Of a stretch of 64,000 bases of DNA, positions 1 to 13,110 are shown in pieces. The position numbers and the translations under genes were made by a program. Below the pieces are notes generated by a model. The model was not told the DNA's origin. It saw only the letters and a program-made list of their open reading frames with translations, and did no database searches. The first letter of the stretch is position 1; the number at the start of each line of letters is the position of its first letter. This stretch comes from Xiphias gladius (Eukaryota > Chordata > Actinopteri > Istiophoriformes > Xiphiidae), in NCBI RefSeq assembly GCF_016859285.1, contig NC_053402.1, positions 1,689,003 to 1,753,002 of the forward strand. The letters are read 5' to 3'.

Positions 1-1477
1 ATTATTAGCTGTTTATTATCATAAAAATAATTCTCTCAGACTATAGTTTTTATTCAGATAAAAATTATGGTGTAAAACGTTTTTCTCCTACAATATTACC
101 TCTCCATATAATCTACTGCAGTATCAATATGGAAAACCCATAAAAGTCTTACATCTACTGTATATTTTTTGCTGTAACTCAAAGCCCCAGGTGAATCAAC
201 AGTTCAGGCATCTCATCATCTTGGATAATCTCTAATCTATTTTCTGGAGTCAAAAATGAACTGAGAGACATATCTTTTAAATGTTATTACGTAACCTTTA
301 AAAATCTGCCATTAAACTGAATTCTATGACCTTAAACCTCTGTTGAAGCAGATTTGAAGCAGTTTTAGGTCAAAACTCAGATACAATGACCAGTAGTGGC
401 ATTTAGGTCAGTTCAACAGAACATAGCAGCCTAGCATAACCTACACCACTGGTGGAGTTTGACCCACAGCTTCAGAGGACACAGCAATGGAGATTAAGAG
501 GCCACATGATTTTGTTCTGTTCAACCCAAGTTAAACCTGGCTTCAACTTTAAACTGCAACTAAGCTACTGACAGACCAGGAGCCCCGTTGTTTTGAATCA
601 GTTCCTTCCTATAGTTGGGTCTAATTTCTTTTCTCCCTGAGGCTGCAGTGCAGTAGTTTTACATTTGATCTGGTATTAATTATGTTTTGAACAGAATTTA
701 AACTAAACTAAATTGCCCCCCTCTAGTATTTGACCTGGAGATGAACTTGATTTATCAGACAGAGAGTGGGATGTTAGCATGCCCTAGATCAGTGTTTTAT
801 CAATAATGCATGTCCCTGTCTGGCTTCACCCAAATGAGGTGCCATGGCAAGGTACACAGCCCGTCTCACTCTTACACACGCACATGTACATGCATGCACA
901 CTCACACACACACACACATACAAAACACAATTTATTGTAGTGTTTGTTGTTTGCTTCCTGTTAACAAATCAACATATTTGGAAGTCACCATGCCTCCATA
1001 CGAAAAACAAGTATACACAGTGCTGGCTGGTGACAAGTGTTTACACTTCAACTCCCTCCATGTTTTGTGTTTCTTCCTATTTATTTTACTACACTTCCAG
1101 AATTGCAATGTAATCAACCAAATTAAGTTAAAACATCTGACTGGGTGCGTACAGGAGCTTGTCTGAGTAGTCTGATTTTTCCAATAAATGCAATCATCAA
1201 AATGATAAACTTTCCCAAGATTATACAATTGTAAAATAAAGTACAGTGATAAAACACACACTGTCATAAACATTGTAGCCCTATTTTAATACAACCTTAG
1301 TTTTTAAATCCTCATTCAAAAACAACTAATCAAAACCAACAGTACATAAAATAAAGCATCATTTGATCTTGATTTTAAATCGTGTCACCCTGTTTCTGTG
1401 CCTGTGTGTACATTTACTAAATGGTATTTTCATTAACAAGGTAAGAACCATTTTTCTCTGAGAATTTCTTTCCTTCC

Positions 1478-1522
<45 letters not shown>

Positions 1523-2886
1523 CTTACCAATCAAGTGTGTGCGCCACATGTCCTCTGTCTAGTCCCAAGCCACCAGTCACACCATTGTGTGTGTGTAAAT
1601 GGGAGAGTGTCATCCAAATAAACATATGGTATCCTTTATCACGGAGATAGGGCCAAAATCCATAAAAATCCACTGTATTCCTGAAGCTTGAAGGCTCAGT
1701 GTGTTAAGAGCTTGAACACAAACATCCCTAACACACATGTATCACCGCAGCTCAGTCATTCACATTAAAAAAAAACAAAAACAAAAAAACAACCACACTG
1801 GTGCCTTAGCTGGGACAAAGCCAAACCTCTCTCTCTCTCTCACTGGGTGTGCTCCAAAATCCAACTGACCCAATGGGTGTGCCATTTACATGTCATGTGC
1901 CGCTTGCGTCGACCTGAATCAACGGCTTATGCAGCAAGTCAATAACATAGCAGGTGGAGTCCAAGAGAATGACATACAGTAGAGACTGGTTAACATAGCC
2001 TATATGCTATAAAAAGTGTGGCAACACTGAATCCACACACAGGATTTAATGTATTGACTTTGCCAAGACTTGCACTCGATAGTCTATTATGATGGTGTCT
2101 TGGTATCTGGACTCTTTCAACAATATTCAATAATAAAATTCAGTCAATTATTTTTAATGTACTGTAGCTTATCGCCCCTGTGTAACTTAAAATCAGAAAC
2201 ATTGTGTTGCTTAATAAAGGATGTTTGACCGACTTAGAATGGAATTGTTCAGAGTGATATCTGGTTCATCCTTTCATATCTCATCCTCAACAAGGACTGC
2301 TTTTCTCAAATTATCGTCCACTGTATATCAGCTGATGAAGATCTGTGTCGTGTCACTTTCCTCGTGTGCTGCCTGCACTCCATTTAAGACGGTTTCCCCG
2401 CACTTGCTTCTACGTAAAAGGCAGCAGGCCAGCATGGTCAAATGGAGTGCAGCTATTCTGTCTCTCACTCTCTCTTGTTGCTAAGTAACTGTTCAGTTGG
2501 GCTGATCTCTGGTGGACATGAGCAGTTATGCACTGGTACATACACACAGTAACTTATGATATACTTTATATTCAAAAGGTATTTTTTTCATCATTTATAC
2601 TACTGTGCATGCTGGAATCCAAACATATTGCCTAAATCACAGTTGTATGGAAGTCAATTTCTGCCAGGAAAATATTTAAAAAAAAAATAGATGTAATGTT
2701 AGGAGTGACAAAAATTAACAAACACCGAAGGTAAGGGAAAATTTTGAGATAGGAAGCCAAAATTGATTCTCAGGTTTACTTACTAACCATACTGGCACTT
2801 GTGTCTGTCCTAATGACTGGTCTTTTAAATGCTAAGACTCAGAGATTGACTGACAGATTGGGCAGGGAACAGTGGAAAGATTGTAC
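1..2886 (-). other. Intron 3 of rab11fip4 (partial): mostly unrecognised AT-rich DNA
   Basis: AT-rich sequence with a CA repeat near 895-925 and a longer CA tract at 1479-1521, several A-runs and short CT runs. No further rab11fip4 exon was recognised here. Confidence 0.6.
1479..1521. repeat. (CA)n microsatellite
   Basis: Uninterrupted alternating A-C tract of about 21 units. Confidence 0.95.
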
Positions 2887-5800
2887 CTGGTAAATGTAAC
2901 CATTGTCAGTAACAGACGGCTGGTTGGAGGTAGCAGTGCGAGGACCCACAGCCATCTTCAGTATCTCCTCACAACCTAGCAGGAGGATGGCAAGGACGGA
3001 AGGAAAGAAAGGATGAAAGAAAGAAAGTTGATGCAGACAAATAAACTAAAACAAAATACAAATAAAACTAAAATACAGTATACTACATCCCTGCCCCTCT
3101 TTTCAGAAAACTTTGACAGTCACACCTGAACATATGGGGGGGTTAGTGTTGAACAATTCATTCAAAGTCCTGTTCGGAATTTGCTGTTGTGGACTGTTTA
3201 ATGGTATACTGGTATGCACCAATCAGCCGAAACATTAAAACCATCTGCCTAATGTTGTGTAGGTCCCCCTCGTACCGCCAAAGAAGTTCTGACAGGTCAA
3301 GGCATGGATTCCACAAGACCTCTGAAGATGTCCTGTGGTATCAGGCACCAAGATCTTAGTATCAGATCCTTTAAGTCCTGTAAGTTGCAAGGTGGGACCT
3401 CCATGGAATCGGACTTGTTTTTCCAGCACATCTCACAGATGCTCAATCGTATTAAGATCTGGGGAATTTGGACGCCAAGTCAACACCCTGAACTCTTTAT
3501 GAAGTTCCTCAAACCATTCCTGAATAATGTGCACAGGGTGGCAGGGCATATTATCCTGTGAAAGAGGCCACTGCCATTAGGGAATACCGTTGCCATGGGG
3601 GGTGTACTTGGTTTGCATCAATGTCTAGGTAGGTGGTGCATGTCAAAGTAACATCCATATGAATGCCAGGACCCAATGTTTCCCAGCAGAACATTGCCCA
3701 AAAGACAACACTGCCTCAGGTAAACAACATCCATGCACCTTCCACATGATGTGAAAGAAAACACGATTCATCAGACCAGGCCACATTGTTCCACTGCTCC
3801 ATTGTCTGGTTCTGCCACTCCCGTGCCCATTGCAGGCACTTTTGGCGGTGGACAGGGGTCAGCATGGCACTGACCAGTCTGCAGCTACGCAGCCCCATAC
3901 GGTAGCAAGCTGCGATGCACTGTATGTTCTGACAGCTTTCGATCATAGTCAGCATTAAGGTCTTCAGCGACTTGTGATACAGAAATTCTTCTGTGGGATT
4001 GGTCGCCAGTTCGCCAGTTGTCCTTCCTTGGACCACTTTTGGTAGGTACTAACCACTGCATACCGGGAACACCCCACAAGACCCACTGTTTCTGGGTGAT
4101 TCAAACCACCCAGAACATCATCGGTACCCATCTACCATGCATCAGTGATACTGGTGAGGTGAGGTTACTAAAAGACAATACCTACTCCAACCACAGCCTG
4201 TTCACCCTGCTGCTGTGTGGCAAGCAATACAGAAATATCCACTGCTGTACCAACCGCCTTCAGAGCAGTTTCTATCCTCAAGCTGTGAGACAACTGAATT
4301 CATACTCTGCACTCTGCACTTTTATTTTTATAACTTGATTATTTATTAATTTATTTATACAACTTTTGTTTTTGGTCACTAGCATAACGGAGATAACATC
4401 TGTAATTTCATTAGACAGTCATGTGTTACAAATTGATAACAAAATTGAATCTTGAATCTTGTTTTGGAGATGCTCTGACCCAGTCGTCTAGCCATCACAG
4501 TACAAAGTCCCTCAGATCCTTATGCTGGCCATTTTTCCTGCTACACTTCAGCTACCACTTCAAGAACTGACTGTTCACTTGCTGCCTAATATATCCAACC
4601 TATTGACAGTTGCCATTGTAATGAGATAATCAATGTTATTCACTTCACCTGTCACTGGTTTTAACGTTGTGGTGTATATCTGTGTATATACACACCATTC
4701 ACCCATAACATTAAACCAGGTAATTGGTTTTAATCTTGTGGCTGATCGGTGCCAACAACCAGTGCCCACCTTAGCACAAACACTGGAAAGAGATGGAAAC
4801 AGCTTACCAGTACCTCTAAAGCTCATTAGACACAGATAAAGTTCAGCATAAAGTCCACACATCTTTTTGTCTTACCCTTGATGGCAAACACTCCATGGCA
4901 AAAGTCTTTGAAGTTGATTTTCCCATGAGCGTTAGGATCCAAGTAACTGGTCAACGCCTTCACCTGCAAAAGACAGAAGTCAAGTCAAGTTAATCTTATT
5001 CATATAGCACAAAATCACAAATCCCTTTACCTCACAATATGGACACAATATGGCACCCTCTATCCTTTGAAACTCAACAGAAAAAAAAAAAAAAAAAACT
5101 AGTTGAGCATGAGCATCAGGTATCAGTACAGGCATCTTACACGAGTATAGTCATCTTCTTTTTTTTTTTTTTTTAACTTATAGCTCTATATTAAATAGGC
5201 TTATTGTTCTAAAATATATAATTTTTTCTTTATTCTGTCTTTTGTTATTCTGTCAGTGCATGTATCTGTCTCGTCCACCTGTATGAGGAAAAACAACAGC
5301 ATGTCATAGACGAAAATCATGGATAAGGCTTGGATGGGCTTAGAGATATAGACTAGTAAGACTGGGCAAAACCTCTACTATAACATTAAGGATATAGTGG
5401 CTTTGCGTTACAGATTTAATTCTAAATGGATAGAACTGACATTTTTGCCCAACAATCTACTCAGTAAATCACTAATGACAAAGTGAAAACATGTTTTTTG
5501 AAATTTTAGCAAATTTATTCAAAATCAAAAACTGCAATCTCTAATAAAGAAAGTATTCAGACCCTCAATTCAGTACTTTTCAGAAGCCTCTTTGGCAGGA
5601 ATTACAGGTTTGATTGTTCTTGGCTTAAGTCTACAAACTTTGCACACCTGGATTTTTTAGCAGTCTATCCCATTGTCCTGGCAGATCCTCTCAAGCTCTG
5701 TCAGACTGGATGGAAAGCGCCTGTGTCCTGCTATCTTTCAGGTCTCTCCTAGGATGTATTATAGGGGTTATGTCTGGGCTTTCGCTGGGCCACTCAAGCA

Positions 5801-8800
5801 GAATGTTCCTTGGATTTCATGGCTTGGTTTTTGTCTCGATTTTCAGTGTGAATTGAGTGACCTTACGTTCACAGGTGTGTACCTTTCTAAACTACGTCAA
5901 TTTTGACACAGGTGGACTCAAATCAAGTTGTAGACATGGGGATAATTAAAGCAAACAGGATTAACCTGACCACAATTTGGAGTCTGAATACTTTTGTAAA
6001 GATTTCAGTTTTTGATTTTTAATAAATTTGCATTTCTGTAATGTAAATATGAACTTTCTCATGGAATATTGAGTGTAGATGGACGAACAAAAATGGCAAT
6101 TTCATCCATTTAAAATGGAAAAAGTGAAGGGGGTCTGAATACTTTCTGAAGCCATTGTATTTACAGAAGTACAGTGGAGAGAGGAAGTAGAAAATGCAAC
6201 TTTGCAAAGTTATTAAACCTGTATTTTTTTCACTAGCTGAGCATCTGTACCAGAGAAATTCAGTTGTCTCAAATCCTGTGTCAATATCTCTCTGTGCACA
6301 TAATTTCACTCATGAAGAACTTGTTCTGCCCATCCTGCAGTTATGTGGAGCATGTCCCCGTGTATGTTTTTTGCTACAGCCTCTTTTACATTTTTTATTT
6401 TTTATTTTTAAACAATTCAAACAAATTTTTTATTAGATCATTATTGCTTAAAGTGGAAATCTCAAAGAGCTCAGTCCTGGTTGATTTGGCAACAACTGTA
6501 GTAACTGGTGGTAACAGCAAATGCGCTTTAATACTACAGGGGCAGCATAACAAATTATTGTCGTTTTAATAAAAGAAGTCAGGCAGTAATTGGCCTTTTT
6601 CCATCATTTTGTGAACAACAATCTGATTTTATGCTGCAAGCGGCATTATTCTGAAACTAGCAGGGCACAGTGAATGGAGTCAGTTACCGAGCCCACTGTG
6701 GCTGCTTCTTCTTTCATTACTCCCTGCAATATTTCAAGCTGATTCGCTGTCCAGAAATGCCAAAAAAATGAACACTCTCTTGTTTTGTAGATGTCTTTTT
6801 GATCTATGTTAGCGGTAAGTTCACTGACAAACATATTGCATTTCCTGTGACAACTTTATCATAAATGTTTACTTGTGTTTTGCCAGTTAAATGGTTTTAA
6901 TGTGAAGGTGCAGCAGTAGAAAATATTTGGTTTGCATCAACAGTGACTTAATCAAGCATTTTTCCCAGGAATGTTGTCAGACACCCAGTTAATAATACTG
7001 CAAATATATAAATATTGCAATACATTCATCAGTGTGAGATAGGCTCAATCACCATTGTGTTACCTCATCTGGTGATAGATAGTGACTTAATCTTTGAGAT
7101 TGTCTCTTTAACAATACATTTGAAGCTATTGCACACACACTTTTTATTTTTACATTTCTTTTTATTTCATTCAAAATGTTTGCATTCATACATTTTATAA
7201 ATCAAGCGCTGTTTTTATAATGCATTGAAATCATTGTTTTACTATCACCTATTATAATAATTAGGGGATGTCTTAAAATGTACACAAAACTGTATATCCT
7301 GTCCTGAAGCTTATACAATAAAATTAGTTAACTCCAATATGAGTATGACTAACATATGCATCTTCACATTAGCATTAAGTCAATGTAATCTGCACCACAG
7401 CTTTCCTTGAGTGGTTTCCTATAATATTCTATAGTGTTTTTTATAATATCAGTAAAGACAGAAGTGTGATTGCTGGTCTTTGGTTACAGGAAGTTAAGGT
7501 AGGATTTGTATAGCCTCTCTTCTGTTCTAGCATCAATCAAATACCCAACTTCAAGCGCTTATTTTTAGTCAACAGCAGCACAGAAACATTGTTCACTTTA
7601 AAAATGTCACTGAAATTTAAGCAGTATCCCACTGATAATTAAGAAATCGTGTCTTATTCAGTTTTTTTTTTCTGCAGGCCAAATAGTTACTATTTCAGGC
7701 CCAACTTTCCCAAAACAAAGCTCTCAGTGCAGTGCTGTTTGATGGTTAACTCTCATACCTCAGATTTTGAGGTCTCTCATTAACACATGACCACACTATA
7801 TATTCGTATTAGAATTTCTTCTGCCACTTTAACTGTATTACTAAACAAAAATGTCATTTTGGCAAAAGGGAAACAAATATATATATGTATATAATGACTT
7901 TGACTAACTGCTTATCTCAAGCACGTTTTAGATCTCAATGGCTGCCTAAAAAGAGAAACAAATTTACAAATCTACAATAATGTTGCATCCTTGGAAAATG
8001 TGAGATAATTTATGTGAGAGCAATTGTTTTATTTAAGAAAACACAATTTGTAAGGGTAAAATGAGCACAACATGGGCCGGTCTTTTGAGGAAAACATGAC
8101 CAAAATGATGCTTTAGTACACACAAAAAAAAATTTGCTTTCCCAGTACAAATAATACTGAGCAAACACAGAAAGAACAAGCATCTGTATAAAATGCATTA
8201 TACATGTATGTGCTCTGGTAAATATTGCACTTGTACTGTAATAGTCCCTGGTATGTCTGTGTGTGTGTGTGTATGCAGTAGAGAAGCAACAGTGTGGTTC
8301 CAAGATTAACAGGTGATGTTATTTCATACTGTATGTTGCAATCTGACACGCACTGCAGTTAACAAATCACAACAGACACTGTGTCTGATGTTTCATTGTA
8401 GAGAACAATGTTTTCCAAATGAAACAAATGTAAATACAGGACTGGTGCAGAGCACCATCTCATAGGCAGTTTTCAGCAGCTAGGCGGATCATTTCATTAC
8501 TTAATAACCAACCAATCCGCTCACAGACTCCTTGTAAAGCTTTCGTTGCCATGATTACAAAGAACACAGATGAGAGGAGAGGGGAGGAGGAAGATAAAAA
8601 AGTAGCTTCCTCTTAATATGGCTGAGTTATTTTTAGTGACGTGCTCTGGGTGATCAGCTGCCAAGACAGCTTAAAGGAAAATCTACTCTCACTTTTAGCT
8701 ATCGTTTATGTAGAATGATCAGTGCAACCAGGACTTAAGCAGCCTCATTTACTAGTGCTTGCCATTTTTCCACTGCGTTCCAATTTTGTTGTGGCTCAAC

Positions 8801-11800
8801 ACAGCAATTTTCAAAGCTCAGCGCAGCAGTCTCTAAATAACCTGGTGCAACTAAACAGAGTTATTCTAACAAGGTACTTCTGGTATTGGGTGGTAGTCTC
8901 CTTGCATGTAAAGGAAGCAAGAGTATCCCTCATATGAAACCAATACTTTAAGTGAAGCCAATTTACTACAAAGATTATGCTACATGATATACTTTACATT
9001 ATTGCTTATCATTTCCCAATTCTTACCACTTTTTAAGATTCACTTCTAATCCTTCAAAGCAGCCACTGGTTTTAATGTTTTTAGCAGGGCATGAATATCA
9101 ACTTAATGCCTGGAAGCCTGACAGATATAGTTACATTCAAACAGCTTTATTTTGTTTTTGCACATTTGCCTCTCATTCACCCATTTACACACCAATGGCA
9201 GTGAGTTACCATGCATGGTTCTGGTCTGACCATTAAGAGCAATTTGGGATTAAATATCTTGCCCAAGGATGCTTTGACAGGAGGAGCCAAACCACCAATC
9301 CCGTGATTAATGGACAACTTGCTCTTCTTACTGAGCCACGGCCACCCCATTTTAGATGTGGCTGACAAACAGCCAAGCATTCTTAAAACTTCAGCGTTGG
9401 CCGAAGCAGCATCCTCTGAAGTCTTGGCTATCAGGGCTAATGTAAACCCACCAACAGGCAGAGAGCCCATTCCACATGACAATTACATAAATTCAACCTA
9501 AAAAAAAAATTGCAGTGTGTCGTTTACTGTAATAGAGTATCTATTGTAACACAGCAAAGTCCATCTTGGTTGGGTTTCATATCATAATGAAAGTAATAAA
9601 ACCTGGAGAAAATGTTGGCATACACAGACTCCATCCACAATTAAAAACACACAGAGAATCAGGCCTAGTCCAAACCATGTGAAGTCACCGTTGACAATTG
9701 TAATGCCTCATACGCATCTGCATGCCATTACAAAGAAACTTTCATTCTGTAAACAATCCCTGGACTGGAACAGCCTGGTAAACTGGGCAGGGAAACGGTG
9801 CAAGCATGTTTGGAAAAAGCTCTCTAAAGTCATCATTTCGAACACACTGGCCATTAAGATCGATGCCGTATTTGGCTTCAGATCTTATGGATAAGTTATT
9901 ATGATATCGTAGGCCAAAATAGCAAGCTGCCTTGGCAATCAAAGGGTAAATCAAGAGTTACTGTTGACAGCTGGCGCTCCTGCTAGCCCCAGGTTCAGTA
10001 CCACAAAAAGTGCCCTGGCACTACCGGTGCTGAACCTGGGACTGGCAGTGCGCTCTCCTTGGTACTGAACCTAAGGCTGACATAAGCTGTCGTACCCCTC
10101 CCAGTACCCTTAGCCCCAAAATGGCACATCAGATACAATATTTAGATATCCCTTTAGAGTTAGTCTGTGCCAATCTTCGCCCTCAACATCTATTTAGGTG
10201 CTCCTACCTCATTGCACCTGCACTCATTATAAAACACTGAGCACAGTGAAATCTATCATTCACAAAAGTATTCAGACCCTTAATTCAGTACTTTGTACAA
10301 GTCCATTTGGGAGTAATTACAGCTTTGAGTCTTCTTGGGTAAGTCTCTAAAAGCTTTGCACACCTAGATTTTGCCAGTTTATCACAGTCCTCTTGGTAGA
10401 TCCTCTAAACCTCCATCAAATTAGTTCGGAAGCGTCCGTGAACTGCCATCTTCAGGTCTCTGTGTTCAAAAAAGTGCTCACTAGGGTTTCTGAGTGTGGA
10501 TTGATGAGCAAAAATTCCAATTTTATCCATTTTAGATTGTTGCAGTAGCTGCTGCTTTACCGGCTCATGGAGTCAGTCACATAGTATAAATACACTGACA
10601 GAAAGTGAAGTCATTTCACTTCGGTGCATGTGGTCTGATTTAACTCTGATGAGCCAATGAGTGCTCATGTACAAGATATCTCCCAAAACAGTTGAATTGC
10701 AATTGCAGTGCTTCACTCCAACCCCTTTGTCTGCCAGGGCTAGAAAATTAAAATCCTCAGGAGACTAAACTTCCGAACATCACGTAATGGACCAAGCAAG
10801 GCACTAGTCAGAAATGTGCAGGGCCCTGCATGTCTTGAGGCTGCACTGCATTCTGGTCTATTGAGGCTTCTGGCAGTTGTGAAACTGCCAGTGATAGAGG
10901 ATGTGTGTGTCGTATAACACCACACGCCACACAGTGAAAATATATATATATGTATGGCCCAATACAACATGAAAAATTAAAGATATAGATACCACTGTAA
11001 AAAAAAAGGTATTGCCCTTGTATGATTGTTGACCATTAGTGCAAATTTGGCAATGCCAAAAGAAGCCCTTGTTCTTACATTCAGAGGACCAAGTCCTCAG
11101 ATTTACCACAGATGTGCCAGGTCACTGTGATATTTTCTGCAATTAAACTGCAGTGTAGATGTGCTGGAAGTATAGTTTGATGTCAAAAAATGATGGTTAT
11201 GGTTAAAAAAAACAAAACAAAAAAAACAAATACACCACCAAATGGGTTCAGACTTGCAAAATACCAAAAGCCTTTTTTAAAGCGAAGGTGTGTTAGCTTA
11301 ACCATTAAGTCAGCAAAGCACAAACCGGCGAGTTATGCTTTGAAATTGATTTTAAGGAGAAAAAAAAAGGCCTTATAGCTATTTCAATGCTAATATCGGT
11401 GTTACGGTTCCAAGTTCGATCAAAAAAATATTTTCTTCAGTTGTGAGCTGGAGCTGTTAAAGCTCCCATTTCCTCTGGCTTTTCTAGAGTAAATAGGCTG
11501 GAGCCGTTTAAATACCACGGAAGACCGTGTGCAACACACATCAATCCATGGCATGGGGAGACAAAGTGAAAATGGAGGAAGCCAACATGACAGGTCTTTC
11601 GCAGGCATCTGTTCTATCTGTCCCAGAGCAGCACACCAGCCTAACGAACACGCCACTAGCTAATGTCTGAGCAATGAGCCACTGAATGCTAGCATATCTA
11701 GCACACCTGTGACATTTAATAAGCAGGACAGGTTGTCTGTTGCTGTCAGGAGCTCGTAAGGTCCGTCAGTCGCCACTTGTTACTAATTAACCTTAGAAAA

Positions 11801-12039
11801 TGTCAGTTGACCGACCAGTTTGTAAAATACAGGACACGCATGTCCAGGAGCTGTATGTAACTACTCAGTCCTTTATTGGCTCTCACCTCGTCTCCTTGAC
11901 CGAACTGAAGACCGAGGTCCACCAAGTGCTCCACCCGGATGAAGCCATCGGCATCCTCGTCACACACGTCGAAGACCTCTTTGAGCCTCCTCAGAAACTG
12001 CAATAGCTGCTCTTGGTCGGGAAAAGCACGTCCTTCCAT
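2887..12039 (-). CDS. rab11fip4: Rab11 family-interacting protein 4, N-terminal part (partial gene)
   Basis: Class II Rab11 effectors bind Rab11 (and Arf) GTPases on recycling endosomes; only the N-terminal EF-hand part is in this window. Three coding exons on the minus strand join in frame: exon 1 12039-11887 (51 codons from ATG, donor GTGAGA), exon 2 4963-4876 and exon 3 2975-2887, 110 codons in all. Exon 1 has a helix (LRRLKEVFDVC) followed by an EF-like loop DEDADGFIRVEH. Exon 2 has the second loop DPNAHGKINFKD followed by FCHGVFAIKG, which continues as GCEEILK in exon 3. This order matches FIP4/FIP3. The first loop lacks an acidic residue at position 12, so Ca2+ binding there is doubtful. 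Rab11-binding and coiled-coil exons must lie left of position 1. The a or b paralogue cannot be decided. FIP3 is less likely because FIP3 has a long extra N-terminus. Confidence 0.9.
3217..4752 (-). mobile_element. Tc1/mariner-like element (family A), decayed, in rab11fip4 intron 2
   Basis: Both ends carry related inverted repeats: CACCAATCAGCCGAAACATT at the left and its counterpart ending GGCTGATCGGTG at the right. The minus strand between 3716 and 4079 encodes broken Tc1 transposase, including LTPVHRQKCLQWAREWQNQT and the WSDES segment holding a DDE-triad aspartate. Frameshifts, internal losses and a nested LINE fragment make it dead. Near the right end (4620-4752) two TIR-like segments follow one another, suggesting a partial duplication. 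Confidence 0.85.
4081..4461 (+). mobile_element. Non-LTR retrotransposon 3' fragment nested in Tc1 family A
   Basis: The Tc1 sequence breaks after CCCACAAG and resumes at TTTTGGAGATGCTCTGACC. The inserted block encodes a typical LINE ORF2 tail (LLLCGKQYRNIHCCTNRLQS then FYPQAVRQLNS) followed by AT-rich DNA and a short ATCTTGA-type 3' repeat. It is a 5'-truncated insertion. Confidence 0.7.
5452..6160 (-). mobile_element. Tc1-like element (family B), internally deleted
   Basis: Contains the family phrases AAAGTATTCAGACCCTCAAT and a right end reading GGGTCTGAATACTTTCTGAA. The left terminal repeat is missing and most of the transposase is gone. It sits in rab11fip4 intron 1. Related pieces lie at 10258-10540 and 36758-37145. 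Confidence 0.75.
6161..9169 (-). other. rab11fip4 intron 1, unrecognised part
   Basis: AT-rich intron DNA with scattered A/T runs and a short GT tract near 8262-8275. I recognise no exon, RNA gene or named element. Confidence 0.5.
9170..9352 (+). repeat. Teleost dispersed repeat, copy 1
   Basis: The block CTTGCCCAAGGATGCTTTGA through ACTGAGCCACGGCCACC resembles a second plus-strand block at 18842-18976. This short repeat type is frequent in fish introns; I cannot name the family. Confidence 0.55.
9988..10072. repeat. Inverted repeat with a third partial arm
   Basis: The arm CCCAGGTTCAGTACC (9988-10002) pairs with GGTGCTGAACCTGGG (10026-10040) with one mismatch; a further GGTACTGAACCT follows at 10061-10072. 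GC content is well above that of the surrounding intron. Confidence 0.7.
10258..10540 (-). mobile_element. Tc1-like fragment (family B)
   Basis: AAAGTATTCAGACCCTTAAT followed by the same decayed transposase-region text as the copy at 5452. Most of the element is missing. Confidence 0.65.
10541..11886 (-). other. rab11fip4 intron 1, 5' part next to exon 1
   Basis: Unrecognised intron DNA with A-rich runs near 11000 and 11210. No exon or RNA gene was seen. Confidence 0.45.
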
Positions 12040-12320
12040 CGCAGGGCTGGCTTCTTCGGCGGGAGACCTATTTTTCTTAATCAGATGGACTGTAAGAGAA
12101 TCGGAACGACGGTCGCCGTCATCACTCTCCTACTCGCCCAGCTCCGCCGGACCGACTGAGGGATCGACTGGTGCTGCAGCTGCCGCTGTTGTGACATAAG
12201 CAGCATGGCTCCAGAAAGGCGAGAAGTAACGGAAAAGCGCGAGGATTTACGATTCGGAGACGAAGCATTGCGTCACTGGCCGACTGCTAGTTAACAATAC
12301 AGGTGTGTCGCCACCCGCCT
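11888..12320 (-). promoter_or_regulatory. CpG-rich 5' flank and 5' UTR of rab11fip4, with start of intron 1 excluded
   Basis: The stretch around and upstream of the rab11fip4 ATG (12039) is much richer in CG dinucleotides than the AT-rich DNA on both sides, as expected for a CpG-type promoter and 5' UTR. No TATA box was recognised. The range includes exon 1 coding sequence up to 12039. The transcription start cannot be placed by eye. Confidence 0.5.
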
Positions 12321-13100
12321 TCTGCTTCCCACCAAAATAAAAGGTTAAATTGAGCTGCTGCTTTCATGACCTGAATCTACTGACACGAGAGCTTAAAACA
12401 GAATGGAAGGCCGTTCCTACCAAAAAAGGAAAATAATAATAATGTTAGCAATGACAATAAAAGATACTCATGGTGGGTCAATATTATGACTATAAGCGAG
12501 GCTATGGAACTTTTTCTGAGAGAAGAAATACCACATTTCTCTTTTTACAAATAGATATAAATAGATGAATAGATAATAGATATTTCTGCAAGACTGCCAT
12601 CACTGAGTCCGTTTGCTGACTTAAAAGAATCTTTTCTACTATTGCTACTGTCACACTACATTTTAACATTTACCATAATCCCTTGTCACTTATGTGGCTA
12701 CAAGTGAAAGTATTCAACAAAAGTTAGTCTCAGTCTAAATTAAAATTATGACTTGGCCATTTTAATGTTGCGGTTTTGACCGACATCCAAAGGTGATGCG
12801 GATTTCTTACATACTAACTGCAAAAAAATAAATAAATACAATTACCATGTGGTATAAATATAGAAAATATATATATATACATAAATATATAAAAATGTAA
12901 CTTACCCTCTGATAACTTTGACATTTTGAATTTTATGTATATAATAATTTTGTCCTACTATCACTATTTTCTGTTTCTAGCATTGCTTTCATTTCAACCA
13001 TTATTTTATTTACCTGGCAGGAATGGGCTGAAAATTTACACATTGGAATAATACAATAGGCATTTACCCTATAGTCAAAGGAGACATCACAGTTTTTTGG
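12321..13100. other. Intergenic DNA between coil 3' end and rab11fip4
   Basis: AT-rich, with a short TA run near 12868-12880. Nothing further recognised. Confidence 0.5.
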
Positions 13101-13104
13101 TTTT

Positions 13105-13110
13105 TTTATT
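13105..13110 (-). terminator. Candidate poly(A) signal for coil
   Basis: An AATAAA hexamer on the minus strand lies about 440 bases downstream of the coil stop codon, with no closer hexamer noticed. This would leave about 1 kb between the coil 3' end and the rab11fip4 start region, both genes being on the same strand. Confidence 0.4.

Noticed and set aside
2221..2484. 87-residue ORF in rab11fip4 intron 3
   Set aside because: No splice context, no family resemblance, length expected by chance.
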